NCBI RefSeq assembly: GCF_003286085.1
Contig: NW_020825313.1
Span: 2,108,001-2,172,000, forward strand
Reading direction: 5' to 3'
Length of the DNA stretch: 64,000 nt
DNA from: Drosophila persimilis
Taxonomy: Eukaryota > Arthropoda > Insecta > Diptera > Drosophilidae
Part shown: one piece after another, positions 49,715 to 61,610 of the stretch
How the letters are laid out: every line of letters begins with the position of its first letter
Position numbering within the stretch: position 1 is the first letter of the stretch
The notes under the pieces: generated by a model
What the model saw: only the letters and a program-made list of their open reading frames with translations
Databases searched by the model: none
What the model was told of the DNA's origin: nothing
Made by a program: the position numbers and the translations under genes

Positions 49715-50440
49715 TCACCTAAACCAATTGACGGTTTTCTCTATCCCTGGATGGAGTAAGCCTTTATGATTCTTTAATATGGTTTCTTTAAATTCAGCGT
49801 AACTCTGAATATCTAGGAGTTTCGTGCTTGATTTAATAGCTTTGGTTATATTGTTAGAATTAATGATTTCTAAATAGGTTTTTTGGAATGGAGGAAAATC
49901 TATTTCGTTATGGAAATATAATGCGCTTTTTTTGGTCCATAGATATTCCTTTATTATATCCTTCGCTAAGGTGTTAGTCATTTCCTTATACGTGATCTTG
50001 ATGATTAGCTTGTGAAAATAACGAATTGTTTCTACCTTATCTTCATTGCCTTTTATTAGCTCAATTTGCCGATTGTAATAGTTAATTGGTCTTTCCGTGA
50101 TAGCAATGTGATTTAGATTGTCTTCCTGTGCGCTATGTACAGTTGCACCAACGCTATTGGAAGCTTCTCCAAGGAGATTTTCGTTAATCTTTACCCTTGA
50201 TAAGGCATCAGCTACATGATTTTCTTTGCCTGGTAGATATTTCATTTTAAAATCAAACTCATTCAGTTTTATTTTCCACCTTTGTAATTTCATATTTGGC
50301 TCCTTGAGGTTGTTCAACCAAATCAAGGGTTTATGATCGCTTTGTATCTCGAATGTTCTACCGAACAGGTATGAACGGAAATACTTGGTTGCCCATACGA
50401 TCGCTAATAATTCCTTTTCGATGGCTGAATAGTTTATTTC
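49715..50440 (-). pseudogene. gypsy RNase H tail and integrase zinc-finger start
   Basis: Open from after a frameshift near 50,440 to a TGA at 49,715. HKPLIWLNNLKEPNMK-type sequence, KMKYLPGKENHVADALSRVK (the end of gypsy RNase H) and KGLLHPGIEKTVNWF (the HHCC finger start) are readable. The frameshift lies inside RNase H just after the SRTLNE block, where one base appears to be missing relative to the family pattern. Confidence 0.75.
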
Positions 50441-51870
50441 ATTTCATTTAGGGTTCTGCTAGCGTAGCAGATCGGTTTGTGTTCTTGTGACAAAACCGCT
50501 CCCAATGCTATGTTACTAGCGTCGGTTGTTACCGTGAACATTTTGTCAAAGTCTGGGAACGCAAGGATAGGGTCTGAGGTGATGAGTACTTTTAGTCTCT
50601 CAAATGCCTCGACGTACTTTTCTTCCATGGGGTCTATGACAGCTCCTTTCGTTAGTTTGAGTGTCATGGGTTTTGCTATGTTTGCAAAATTAGGAATGAA
50701 TTTCCTATAGAACCCGCACAGACCTAAGAATGACTTTATTTGTTTAGTCGTTTCTGGTATTGGAAATTTGACAATGGCAGAGATTTTGCCTGGATTTGGT
50801 ACTATTCCTTCAGTAGTGACTACATGACCTAGGAATTCAGTTTCCTTTTTCATGAATTCACATTTATCCATTTGTAGCTTCAAGTTGGCGTCTCTCAACT
50901 TTCCAAATACTCTCCTTAGTGACAACAAGTGTTCTTCCAATGAAGTGGAAAATATAATGATGTCATCTAAGTATACAAAGCAATCTTTGAAGATTAACTC
51001 TTCTAGCAGATTGTTCATACATCTTTGGAAGGTAGCTGGGGCAGTGGTTAGCCCAAAGGGCATACGAGTGAACTCGTAATGTCCATGCTTTGTGGAGAAC
51101 GCAGTTTTGGGGATTGAGCTAGGTTCCATGGGTATTTGATGGAAACCCTTTGCTAAATCGATTGTCGTAAAATACTGACATTTACCTAGTTTGTCTAGGA
51201 TTTCATCCATTCGTGGAGTTGGGAATTTGTCCTTAACTGTTATTTCATTTAGACTTCTATAGTCTACTACCATTCGATATTTTTGCTTTCCTGAAGCATC
51301 TATCTTCTTCGGAATCATAGATATGGGCGAGCAGTAAGGAGAATTCGACTTTCGAATTATTCCCTGCCTGATCATATCTTTGATTTGCTGGTTTACCTCC
51401 TGATCATGTATCTGGGTATATTTGTATGGTCGTCTGTAGACCGGGTCTTCATGTTGAGTTTTGATCTCGTGCTTGATTGTACTTGTGAAAGTCAAATTGT
51501 CACCTTCTCTGTACTGCACATCCTTAAACTCATATAAGACCTTCTTTAACTCTTCCCTCTCTTCGTCGTTTAAGTGTTCCAATCTTAATTGATTACATTC
51601 CCTTAATTCACTGTCTAGAGCGGAAGCGAAGTATTGATCTCCCTCTGGAGATGGGTCAAGGCACTTAGGTGCGATCTTCTCTTCTTTTGTAGAGGTATCA
51701 GTGCACTTCTGTGCGGTCTTGCCGGCTTCAATAGCTTCTCCACTCTGAATGATTGGGTACGACCTAGCTCCTAGTGTTACAGTGTCATTTCTGTAACCGA
51801 TGACGGCTTTACTTGCCATCAAGTATTCTCTTCCTAATAAAATATCATAATTTTCGGAAAAGTTATGTAT
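50434..51870 (-). pseudogene. gypsy reverse transcriptase
   Basis: 462 aa open from 51,822. [94 protein letters not shown] (the YLDD catalytic box) and [20 protein letters not shown] give a complete RT, followed by the start of RNase H ([20 protein letters not shown]). The sequence upstream of the ATG (DILLGREYL-type protease end) is in frame, so the M is internal. The RT itself shows no lesion. Confidence 0.85.
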
Positions 51871-52027
51871 GTAGAACTTTTGTTCGGACGGACATGTTTT
51901 GTTCGCATTCCTCAGACCGTAAGGTTATCGTCTTTTATCTCGGAATCTGTATAATTTTCTTTCATGATGTTGATCGATGATCCCGAGTCAGCGATACACC
52001 TTAATATTCTTTTATAAATGGTAATGT
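51871..52027 (-). pseudogene. gypsy protease, frameshifted
   Basis: The minus strand reads CIADSGSSINIMKENY with the D-S-G active site (about 51,950-52,000). A frame break near 51,918 leads to a TGA, and the downstream [12 protein letters not shown] end is in another frame. The region starts at the end of gag in a shifted frame, as usual for this group. Confidence 0.65.
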
Positions 52028-52963
52028 TTATATAGGGTCCTCCTCGGTTTCTTCCGAGGCGGCTTGATGAAAATTTACGTCCATCTTCGTTTGGCCACTC
52101 TGGCTCTCCCTCCCTCTTTTAGTGGGTTGGTTGGGTCCACTCCCACTAGCTTGGTTTTGAGATATTTGCTGATTGAATGGATTCTGAGCCCTACCATGAT
52201 TCAAGGAATTTTTGAACTCATTGTATAATCCAGGATTTTGGGAATTTTGATTTTGATTTGTTCGATTAGTCTGACCTGTTCCAGATGAACTCTGAGTTTG
52301 ATTGTGATAGTTAGTAGTATTATAATTTGGATAATAGTTTCCAACATTCTTTCGATTTGATTGAGACGATTTCGATTGATCTTTATTTGTACCTGAATCT
52401 GTTGTACTAGCTTCGTACAATCCTTCTTTTTGTGCTGCCTTCTTAAGATTAGACAATGTGGTAATATCTTTTCTTGCTAAGGTCATGAACATTCTGTCAG
52501 GAAGTTTTCGAGTAATGACATCTTTAATTGTGTTGTTCAAAGCGTTTTTATAAATGACATTATTTTCTGGTATGTTTTCTAAGTTTAGCTTATTGTTTAT
52601 TAATAATGCCTTTATCTCTAATTCTTCTATAAACTTACGAAGACTGCCGTTGAATCTGGTGGTGTATAGTTGTCGTAAGAGTTCTTCATATGGTGTGTGA
52701 TTTTTGAACTCGTTGATCAGCGCCGTCTTCAGTTCGAGCCACGTGTTGGGTTGTATCATTTGCGATATGCGTTGTGCCTCTCCTGACAGTTGGATCTCGG
52801 TCGCTCCAAATAGGATCCTTTGTTGGCGAAGATCTTCAGTTGGATATAATCCGCATACATATTCGATTCGTTTGATAAATGAGCTTAGCTGTCCAGATGA
52901 ACCGTCATAGGCAGGTATTTGTCTGATCGACAGCAGTGCCTGGTTCAAGTGGATTTCGCTCAA
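52028..52963 (-). CDS. gypsy gag
   Basis: 311 aa, uninterrupted, with an ATG at 52,963. The first 200 residues (IPAYDGSSGQLSSFIKRIEY, LYPTEDLRQQRILFGATEIQ, NTWLELKTALINEFKNHTPY) form the capsid-like core that assembles around element RNA. The last 110 are very rich in N, Q, S and G and end EETEEDPI. CCHC zinc knuckles are absent, which is normal in the 17.6/297 group. The leader from the primer site to this ATG is about 310 bp. Confidence 0.85.
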   Translation of the reverse strand: MSEIHLNQALLSIRQIPAYDGSSGQLSSFIKRIEYVCGLYPTEDLRQQRILFGATEIQLSGEAQRISQMIQPNTWLELKTALINEFKNHTPYEELLRQLYTTRFNGSLRKFIEELEIKALLINNKLNLENIPENNVIYKNALNNTIKDVITRKLPDRMFMTLARKDITTLSNLKKAAQKEGLYEASTTDSGTNKDQSKSSQSNRKNVGNYYPNYNTTNYHNQTQSSSGTGQTNRTNQNQNSQNPGLYNEFKNSLNHGRAQNPFNQQISQNQASGSGPNQPTKRGRESQSGQTKMDVNFHQAASEETEEDPI

Positions 52964-53274
52964 TGATAGTGGTGGTAACGCCTGTTGTTGGTGTTGATTG
53001 GGTTTTGTTTTGTTTTCAGTAGTTTTTAACTTTATTTTGGTTCACTTGTAAGTTTTTTGATTTTGTATTTAGTGTTTCACTGTTCTTAGTGGATCAATAT
53101 CTCCGCTTACTTCAGTTCACTTAATTTTAGTTTTGCAAATCGTATGGGCTCGTAACACATAGGTTCTTTGGCGGATTTCACAATTTTATTAACGATTCCG
53201 GGATTACGTGATCACATTAATTAGAAATTACACAAGCTGACCATTACCGAAATATAGGAGTTAATTTTAAACGA

Positions 53275-53293
53275 AATCCTACCGACTGCGCTA
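53275..53293 (-). promoter_or_regulatory. gypsy primer-binding site, tRNA-Ser type
   Basis: On the minus strand the 5' LTR end runs into TAGCGCAGTCGGTAGGATT, which complements the 3' end of tRNA-Ser with one mismatch in the CCA part and overlaps the LTR by one base. Confidence 0.65.
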
Positions 53294-53887
53294 GTTAAAT
53301 ATCCGCAACTCGATTTTAAGTTTTTTAAAAAAGACTTTTATTTTACAACTTAAATATCTTTATGTCACAAGATTTAAATGAATTCCCCGACTTGACTTTG
53401 GGTCTGCTTGTCTCAAACGGAACTGATCTCTCCGCTGCTGGCTAGTTTCCATGAGCCCTTCTCTTGGAACTCCCGACTCTGGCTTCAGGCGTTGCTTTCC
53501 TCGGCTGCATCTTCGTGTCGGTGGCGTACGTGCCTGGATCGATATTTGGGGATGCGTCGGCTTTGATGAAAGGCATCCACTGCTGGCGATCGGTGTTGCA
53601 TTACATGACGGAGCTAGGAATGTGATACTCCTTGGTTTTATGTCTAGCTTTGATTGGTCCTCATGAGTGGCGTGATTCTAAAGAATCGATTTCTCGAGAG
53701 TGGCGTGATTCTAATGTTGATGAAACAATGTGGTCCATTGTTTATATTATGGGGGGCCCTAGCTTGGAGTATGGGAAGAAACAGTTATTGATTCTTGAGT
53801 GGGGTCCTGTTACTTGTGTGGATGGGGTGGATGAATTGTACATAAACATAATGTGTATGGGATGTGGGGAATTATGGATATGTCACT
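53293..53887 (-). repeat. gypsy 5' LTR (595 bp)
   Basis: Starts (minus strand) at 53,887 with AGTGACATAT and is followed outside by ATAT, matching the ATAT before 47,328. Confidence 0.9.
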
Positions 53888-54039
53888 ATATATATATTTA
53901 AATAAATATTCATAAATATAAATGGAATTGGTTTTACATATATTTCAAATCAATTTTCAATCGCGAGCTTTCCGACGGGAATCTGCAAAGCAAAAATTTA
54001 GATGCCGGTCGCATCTTGAATACTCTCATGGACAATACC
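53888..54039. other. AT-rich flank of gypsy element
   Basis: TA-rich sequence containing the right target copy ATAT. No gene. Confidence 0.6.
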
Positions 54040-54435
54040 CAAAAAAAAACTTAGTCAGTATGGCTCTCCGCCGGATGACGCCGCTTATATTAAACGACAC
54101 GACAAAGAGTGCGTGCGAGAGAGACAGAAAATCAGTCTGAGCGTGTCGTCGGGCGCTGCGTAGCCACTGCAAATTTATTTGTTCCTTTTGGCTATAAAAA
54201 TTATACGATCTGGTCCAGATTCAGCAATCTGATAGGTCATTCATAGATCAATTGGTCATTCTCTATGATTGTGTGTAAAGTATAAAGTATCAATATAAAT
54301 CAGCATCAATAGCCGAGTCGATTGAGTCTTGGCTGTCTGTCCGTCTGTCCGCCTGTCCGTGCCTATGAGCGCCTAGTGCTCAGAGACTATAAGAGCTAGA
54401 GCACCGACATTGTGAATCCAGACTTCTGCAACAGC
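54040..54435. repeat. Composite DINE-1-like repeat
   Basis: 54,050-54,280 has the distal blocks (AGTCAGTATGGCTCTCCG, GTGTCGTCGGGCGCTGCG, CTATAAAAATTATACGATCT) in minus orientation. 54,295-54,430 has the proximal blocks (ATCAGCATCAATAGCCGAGT, GTCTGTCCGTCTGTCCGC, GTGCTCAGAGACTATAAGAG) in plus orientation. It is a rearranged or double copy. Confidence 0.65.
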
Positions 54436-54439
54436 AACG

Positions 54440-57400
54440 ACAGCTGCTGTTGATGCAGATTCGGGTGCCGAATTCATCGCTTCGGAGAACGTGCAGCCAA
54501 GTAAGTCTGCAGCGTCCGTGTCCGTGGTGTCCGCAAGCTCGATAGCTGTACATTTATTCAGTAATCAGAAGTTCCGGACCTCCGGATATTGCCACCACAG
54601 GTACTAGGCCTGTGGTGCCTAAGCCACTGGTGGGAGTCGCACCAAAACGACAACTTTTTATTTCAAAATAAAAGCCATGGGTTTAAAGGTGGAGAAATTT
54701 AACTTCTCTAAGGCTAAGAAGAATAATAGGCCCCCCATAACTCTTTTACAAATCATTCCAGTGTATCACCCTCAACCTCAACTACCTCTTCCTCATCTTC
54801 CCATCCTGCTTCCACCTCTTCAAAAAACTAACTTCTCTTTTTGTAACTTATCAGAATGTTAGAGGCTTACATACGTAGTAAGCTCAGCATTCTTTTCCGG
54901 GATAGTGTTGCATTTTCTTTCCACGTTATTGTGTTTACTGAAACCTGGTTAAAGCCGGACATTCTTAGTTCAGAGGTTTTGGCAGGTCGGTACACAACTT
55001 TTAGGAAGGACCGTTCGTCTCGACGTGGGGTTAGGGTGCGGAACGATGACTGAATACAGTCAATATAGCACATAGCACAATCTGATGTATTTCAGGTAGA
55101 ATATACAAAATGGGTACCAGTATTGGTATTCGTTGATATTCCTTCTAGGCAGATTTGGGAAGAAGCTAAGCGAAAGAATTCTCATAGAGAAATATAGGAA
55201 TATGTGATAACGATACAAGAAAAATCTCCCGACTGAAGTATGCCCCTATAATATATACTATATATAATATATAATGAAATTTCACTGCCATATCTTTAAA
55301 ATTGAAAATACCACAGCTTTTCCTCAATCATCTAGTGTGTGGGACTTCCTTGACTCCAGTTTTAGTGGCACAAAACCCAAATAAATCCGAATTAAGTTTA
55401 TGGCTTACATTATCAAAACGAAATCAAGTAGCCTACTGCTTTCTTTCCCCATAGACCAGTCCCATAGAACAGTTTTTCTTTTTTTGTGCTTTTTTTTTGT
55501 TTTGTTTGGTGTTACATATACATACCTTGGAAACGGGTATACAAACATTGTCCAGGAGCTTGCATCGGTGAGAAAACGTAATTCTTATCTATATATAATC
55601 TGGATCGCATGAAGCACTGACAAATCCGCCACAGAAACAATCGATTGAAGGTCCGTCCTTGTGAAAATACACTTTACAAATACTAGTCCCTGCCAAATTC
55701 GTTCAACATGGGACTATATTACAAATCTTCAGGGTATCTCTGTCTTCGGATCCCGTCTATTACCTTTCGCCTTAGAGGGATGGGTGGGTGGGCGAGGCAC
55801 CAGACCCGGTCCCGACACGGTCCCGGGTGCAGTGATCTGATTGCAGTGGACTCTTACTTCACGTCGGAACACTTAACAGTCCAAGTTCAACAGCAACTGG
55901 AATTCCTGTGTGTAAAACTGATTCTTCCCGCTTTCGCTATATTCATTACTTTCTCGTATATTCCACCTTCTTCGGATATCTCTATTTATGAGCAGCATTT
56001 CCTTTCCTTCCTTTCTATCAGATAAAGATCATATGATAGTTCTTGGTGACTTCAAGTTGCCAGGAACTGTTTGGTCTTCGGTAAACGAGTTTAATAAGCT
56101 AATGCCATGTCACTATATGAGTGACTATATGTCTCAAGTCAAACATGTGAAAAATTCCTCGGATCGATTGCTTGATCTGTGGTTTGTATCGGATCCGACC
56201 TTAGTGTTGTTAACCCGAGCCCTTCCACTCACTATACGTGAAGACGCCTACCAACTGTATTGGATCGGTCGAGTCGATCGGTCGTTGCTTTCGTAAAACC
56301 GAGTTTGCGAAGCTAAGTAATCTAATTAGGGATTTTGATTGGTCCGCTTTGTACTTGTGCACTGATGTCATAAAAGGCACAAACATTTTGTACAATGCTC
56401 TTGGCACATTTTTTGATTATTGTGTCCCGCTTTCTTGGTTGGGGGTAAACCCCCGTGGTTTACCAAAGAGCCTAAAAAACTTAAAATCAAGACGTTATAA
56501 AAAATTTCAAGAAGGTGGTTCTCCTACTTCTCACTCTCGCTATGTAACAGCGCGGTCAAACTTTTCAGTTCTTAATGCACAATGCTATAAGAACTACCTG
56601 TCTCGATGCAGGTTACGTTTTTCTCAGGACCCTAAACAGTTTTACTGTTTCGTAAACAGTAAGCGTAGAACGTCCGTACACCCATCCTCGCTATCATTTT
56701 GTAATTGGCAATTGCCGATCTTTTTACCCAAATTTTCCAAACCACCTATTCTGAGGAAAGCTACTCTGGTCATCCGTACCCATACGGTTTGCCGAGGTCG
56801 AACGGCATTTTCAGTCCCTTGTTAAATGAATGTTCCCTACTTCATGATCTTCGACTAGTTAAGCCGGTGTTTTCACCGGGTCCAGACGGGGTTCCAGGTT
56901 GTGTACTCAGGTACTGCGCCGAGGCACTGTGACCCCTTCCTTAAACTATTCACTTCTTGCTTTCCCCCGATCTGGAAGGAAACGTTTATAATTCCTCTCT
57001 ATAAAAAAGGTAGCAAGTCTGAAGCAAAAAATTATAGAGCAAAGCTATCCGTTATCCCTAAAATTTTTGAGAAGATTTTAACTCTGCACTTGCAACATCT
57101 CTGCAAGTCACTTATATCTCCAACTCAGCATGGATTTATAAAGCGGCGATCAACCACCACGAAATTGTTAGAGTTTACCTCTTTCATTATTAAAGGCTTT
57201 CAAGGTAACTTTCAGAGAGATGTTATTTACACCGACTTTAGTAAAGCATTCGACTCTGTAAACCATTCCCTTTTAGCGCATAAACTTGACCTTTTATTTA
57301 CCTTGCCTTCGGTATTAAAATACTCTTGAGTACTTATGTATGTATGCGGATGATGTTAAAGTCTGTGTCCAGTATAAGGAAATATCATTTCATTCTCGCT

Positions 57401-57890
57401 TGCAATCCGATCTCAATAACTTTCAGTCATGGTGTTGTGCAAACTTGTTGCACCTTAATGCCTCGAAATGCAAGGTTATGACATTTCACCGTTCTAGCCC
57501 CTTGTTGGCTCCCTATACCCTATTTGGAGGTTCTCTTGAGAGAATTACCCTGGTGGATGATCTTGGTGTTAGCAGTATCCCCCCCATTCTTAGTTAACCG
57601 TAGAAAAATGCTTGGTGTGATATTTATGCACAACTTGATCAGGGGTGACATAGACAGCCCTGATCTGTTGAGCCGCATAAACTTCACGATTCCAATTAGA
57701 CCTACTAGAAATTTTATACCGTTGTTCCTTCCACTTTGTAGATCGAATTATTCCTTGCATGAACCGTTTAGGGTCTTATGCTCGGATTATAATTCCCTCT
57801 ACCATATTATATCCAACACTAATTCTCTTCCTCTTATTAAATCACTAATCCTTACACACCTTTCTAGTAATTAGTAATTGTAGTGGTATT
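54440..57890 (+). pseudogene. Non-LTR retrotransposon (EN + RT LINE), decayed
   Basis: About 3.4 kb of one LINE in plus orientation with many frameshifts. In order it reads an ORF1 end (54,480-54,760), endonuclease (54,850-56,280: VIVFTETWLKPDILSSEVLA, FITFSYIPPSSDISIYEQ, HMIVLGDFKLPGTVW, RLLDLWFVSD), RT linker (56,430-56,700), and RT (56,860-57,590: VFSPGPDGVPGCVLRY, ETFIIPLYKKGSKSEAKNYR, SVIPKIFEKIL, QHGFIKRRSTTTKLLEF, VIYTDFSKAFDSVNH, VLMYADDVKVCVQ). The segment with the PQG box is deleted between NHSLLAHKLDLL and LPSVL (near 57,300). No RNase H is seen. Clade not assigned. Truncated relatives lie at 21,740-22,520 and 26,460-27,255. Confidence 0.75.
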
Positions 57891-58081
57891 GTATTTTGAA
57901 TGCATGCCCAGTTCTCTCAGTAACTTTAATGCTAATTGTCCTCGAATATTAGTCTAACATCTATCTTTCCTGCATGCTCGCGTAACAGCCTTCTGCTGGT
58001 TTCAGACGGGCCATTTTATGGTGCAGTAATTGCATCGCCTCTTGCAAGATGTAGTCATTGCATGTCCAAGATGTCACTGTT

Positions 58082-58190
58082 ACAAGTATATTTCAAAACT
58101 TCGTCCTGACCACTTCCGCCCCCACAAAGGACGAAAATCTGTAGCATCCACAATTTCAAAGATACCAGAAAACAGAAAACGCAGAATCGT
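58082..58190 (+). repeat. DINE-1-like fragment
   Basis: CTTCCGCCCCCACAAAGGAC and TAGCATCCACAATTTCAAAG blocks, truncated both sides. Confidence 0.6.
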
Positions 58191-58259
58191 TCCATCGGAG
58201 AAGCTTGAGACATTTCACCGGACCAATATGGATTTCGCAAGGCCAGATCCACGATAGAC

Positions 58260-59339
58260 GCCGTTGCTAAAGTGGTAGACATTTGCCTCTTGTGCAATTG
58301 CCGGCACTCGGTGGAAAGGTGGCGGAAAATGGATATAAAGAAATGGATTTCAGAGGATAGTACAAAGCCATTTTGAGAGCAGGCTGCTTTTGTACAGCAC
58401 GCAGGCTAGCACGAAGCAATACGAGGTATCGGCAGTCGTCCCGCATGGCTCGGTGCTGGGCCCCACACTATGAAACGCAATGTATGATGACATATTGCGA
58501 CTCACCCTCCTCCACGGACCCTTGTGGTGGAAAAAGACTTGTCCGTCGTGGAGACGACCTGCAACCAGACAATTGAGCGTATTCTGTGGTTGGATCTGGT
58601 TGGGCTCGAACTTGCACCCCAAAAAACCGAGGCAGTGCTGGTGTCCAGCCAGAAGAAAGTCGAGATGGCCAGCATCACAGTGGCAGGCACCTTGGTTTCA
58701 TCTAAGCGTGCAATCAAGTACCTTAGAGTCTTGGTAGACTCTCTGCTTCGAGAGCACTTGGCCTACATGGGAACGAAGGCGGCGACCAGCAACGATGGAC
58801 GCGGCTGGCAAAAGGCAGGTGAGCATGTTCGGAAGGCTGCAAGCAGTAGAGCCTCAGAAAGTGGCAACAACGCTGGGACATGACCCCAAAGGGGCGATGG
58901 GCTCACCAGTTCATCCTATTCATCGAAGCTTCGGTTAATAGGAAGCACGGTCAGGTTAACCTGACTCAGCTCTTCAGTGGCCATAGATGCTTCCGAAGCT
59001 ACCTTCACCGCTTCGGTCTCGAGGACTCGAGTACAACGTGGAGAAGGATGCCAAACATATCATATCTGCGGCAGGAAGAAGCTCTGGGCGGGGCTTTAAC
59101 CAAGCAAAACCTGGTGCCATACATGGTCGCGGCAATCATCATGGCAGAACACTGCGCTGTTGAGCGCAAGAGAAGGGGGTAGCTAGGCTAAGAAAAGCCG
59201 CCACATGTGTGAAGCATTGCTTCACAGCCGTACCACACATGTTGGCTTCGCATAGCCTAACTTATATTTTTTTTTTATTAATTATAAAATAAGTTGAACA
59301 TTTACTATGAGTAAATAAATGGAATTAAAAAAAAAAAAA
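58260..59339 (+). pseudogene. R1-like LINE 3' fragment with poly-A tail
   Basis: 5'-truncated LINE. The first part shows VVPHGSVLGPTL (PQG box relative, 58,430-58,470). The 119-aa frame 58,524-58,883 has LELAPQKTEAVLVSSQKKVE and KYLRVLVDSLLREHLAYMGT, the RT thumb. The frame 58,880-59,182 has VNLTQLFSGHRCFRSYLHRF, the conserved block before the C-terminal Cys/His motif of R1-clade elements. The catalytic YADD region is deleted near 58,520. A 3' untranslated region of about 150 bp ends in an A-run at 59,326-59,338, marking the original 3' end. Confidence 0.7.
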
Positions 59340-59399
59340 TCATTTAAAGCGATGTTTATTACACGCTTTACTCTTTGCTACCATCCTCCCGCAAAATAC

Positions 59400-59820
59400 G
59401 TTTCCTAACGCTGCCGCTGTTTTTAATCACTTTCTCTGATGGCAACTATAATATAGCATTCGATTTATTCGAAAAAAGATTTTATAATCGACGTTTGATT
59501 TTTTAGGCACAAATTACTGAGATAGATATTGGGGCTCCAGGCTGTAGAACATGGGTCAGTGGTTATGCTTCGGGAGTTTTCGCACATATTCAACGCTCAT
59601 ATGCGTGAGGTCCAGGGTTTGGGTACTCTTGAGCAGATCGCAGATCGCATCATCGGGCAGGAGCTTTTCAGGAAAGTAGATGCAGCGAGACAAGCAAAGT
59701 GGGAGGAGCGATTAGAGGACACACCATTTGTTAAGTTGATTCCAGCGATGCAACTCATTGGAGACAATGGATTAGGCTATGGGAACCGATGCGCTGAGCA
59801 GTCAGGTGGATAGGAGTAAA
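59400..59820 (+). pseudogene. BEL/Pao gag fragment (third family), first part
   Basis: 95 aa open (59,529-59,813): VVMLREFSHIFNAHMREVQG, LEQIADRIIGQELFRKVDAA and RQAKWEERLEDTPFVK match the DUF1759-type capsid core of BEL/Pao gag (compare the LDSDTRTKWEEL part at about 3,760-3,790). Preceding sequence to 59,400 shows FYNRRLIF-like remains. It continues at 62,230 after the inserted minus-strand LINE. Confidence 0.6.
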
Positions 59821-60699
59821 AACCATACGCGTTTAGATTCATTTATTTATTATTATTAAAATGATTAGTATTACTCGCCAACGGAGTCACAATAGTCCTG
59901 ACCTGGCTTATTTCTATCTTAAAAATAAAAAAAAAGCTATGCATGGCAAAGGAAGAATTCTGTAAGCAACCACCTGACAGTTCTCTTTTCCCTGGCAAAA
60001 GTCAAATAGCATCCCAGCTGTCTGCGCATTGTGCTGGTGAAGTGCCAGGTGGTCTCATTAATGCCAAAATTGGTTCGGTGGATATCAACTACAAAAGGTG
60101 CATGGGCTCTTATGCTCCTGGCAGGCGTACTGAAGCCATGAGGAAAGTTAAAGTGAAGAAACTTTGAAATATTGCTGAGTCTGGCAATTTGCCTATAATT
60201 GAAGATGAAACTTATGGAATCTTTCCTATAAGTGAGCGTGGCAAATTTTCACTTGCCAATAAACCGGTAACAGAGAATTTGTGAAGATAAACAAAACGCA
60301 ACGCGAAACTGGTATTTTCCTCCAAAGGGTCAGCTTCCAAAACATCATGTGTGAAAATATTGACCACCGCAAGAACAGACTCTAAGATATCCAAATCATG
60401 CCAAACTGTCTATGGCTCAAAATTTGAACTAAAAAAAGAAGCAAAAATGTTTGCTATACAATCAGTATTTCAGCTCAAGTTACCAAGGTTCATAGCTAAA
60501 TGAAACGCCAAAACGACCGGTATTGATTTAAAGTCCCCTTTCAACGTCGCTAATGTACTGATTATATAATAATATAATAATACCTCACCCAATTAACAGG
60601 GTCAAATAACTCCTAGCCAAGACTAGATATTTTTAGTATAATCCGGCATGCCAAAAATAGTCATCCTACTTAATCTACATTAGTATCTCGAATAGATTC
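59821..60699. other. Unassigned stretch
   Basis: A 74-aa plus-strand open frame (59,943-60,167; PDSSLFPGKSQIASQLSAHC) matches nothing I recognise. The rest is AT-rich without supported features. Confidence 0.3.
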
Positions 60700-61350
60700 A
60701 GGCTTACATCAGAAAAAAAAAATATTTAGAATATGGTTTCGCCCAGGGCGAATAATAATGGAATTTAGCTGAAAATACCAACGGCATATGATGCATGTCA
60801 CATTCTACAATAGGCAGCTTGCAACATGTAACACGCAAATTTTAGCAATGTTTGGGAACTGCGCCTTGTAGATTCCATAGCAGCTATTTGGTGGAACGTA
60901 CGGTGCGCTAAAAAATAACATCTCCGACTGGCCGGCCACCGCCACACCTATTTGATCCAAAATAGAGTCATCATCCAGGAGAGAAATCGGATCACAGCGT
61001 AGGCTAACGGCCACACTTTCTCTGCAGCGCTTCGTTTTGGTAGAATTGCTGTCAATACGAACCGCCTAGAATAGGTTAGGATCGAAGCGTTAGTTGTCGA
61101 AGACGTTTGAGTTTAGCCAGGTTTCAAGCATGACACTGTCGGAACGCACATAAAGGTTGCCAGGTTGACAGCCGGAGCATTGATGATCATACCCACTTTC
61201 TCTTGGAAAACAAATTGCATGCAGCACCTTGGCACCGTCACAGATAGCGGCGCTGCGGTCCAGTTAGCGGCTACTGAAGATGGATCGAGGGGAGGGTCAG
61301 GCATATCCCGCTGAGCCAGAGGGGCGAGGCCAATACTTAAAACTTTCCCA
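60700..61350 (-). pseudogene. LINE endonuclease fragment (PHD-ORF1 family)
   Basis: Minus-strand pieces in shifting frames: LETWLNSNVF (about 61,085-61,130), ESVAVSLRCDPISLLDDDSI and LDQIGVAVAGQSEMLFFSAP, then YVPPNSCYGIYKAQFP (60,840-61,020). These are blocks 2-4 of an APE-type LINE endonuclease. It lies directly downstream of the ORF1 at 61,611-62,230, so both belong to one element inserted in the BEL/Pao fragment. Confidence 0.55.
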
Positions 61351-61610
61351 AACGCCGCAGTTCAAATCAGCAGAACACCATCCTCTTCCAGAAAATCGGG
61401 CATTGAAGCAGCAGGGAGAACTGAAGCATTGCTGAATATTCAAGAGTATTCAACTTAAGAGCGACGCCGGGCTGCTAACTCTCCCCAAATTTCGAGTGCT
61501 GTGACGGCGCATGCATAGCACTCAAAGTAGTGCATTAGCGTTTATTGTAGTAATGATGAGGTCAGAAGCGTACGTAGTCGAGAAAGAGCGCCAGGAAGAA
61601 CATTGTCATC

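Larger units (their letters stand above)
47328..53887 (-). mobile_element. 17.6/297-like gypsy (Ty3) LTR retrotransposon with env remnant
   Basis: A 6,560-bp minus-strand element with two 595-bp LTRs beginning AGTGACATAT and ending TTAACT, flanked by ATAT on both sides. gag, protease, RT, RNase H, integrase and a shortened env follow in gypsy order. The LTR start, the tRNA-Ser primer site, the gag without CCHC knuckles and the ATAT target point to the 17.6/297 group of errantivirus-like elements. I see frame lesions in protease and RNase H, a stop in the integrase zinc-finger region, and a frame break plus missing N-terminal part in env. It could only move with help from other copies. Confidence 0.85.
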
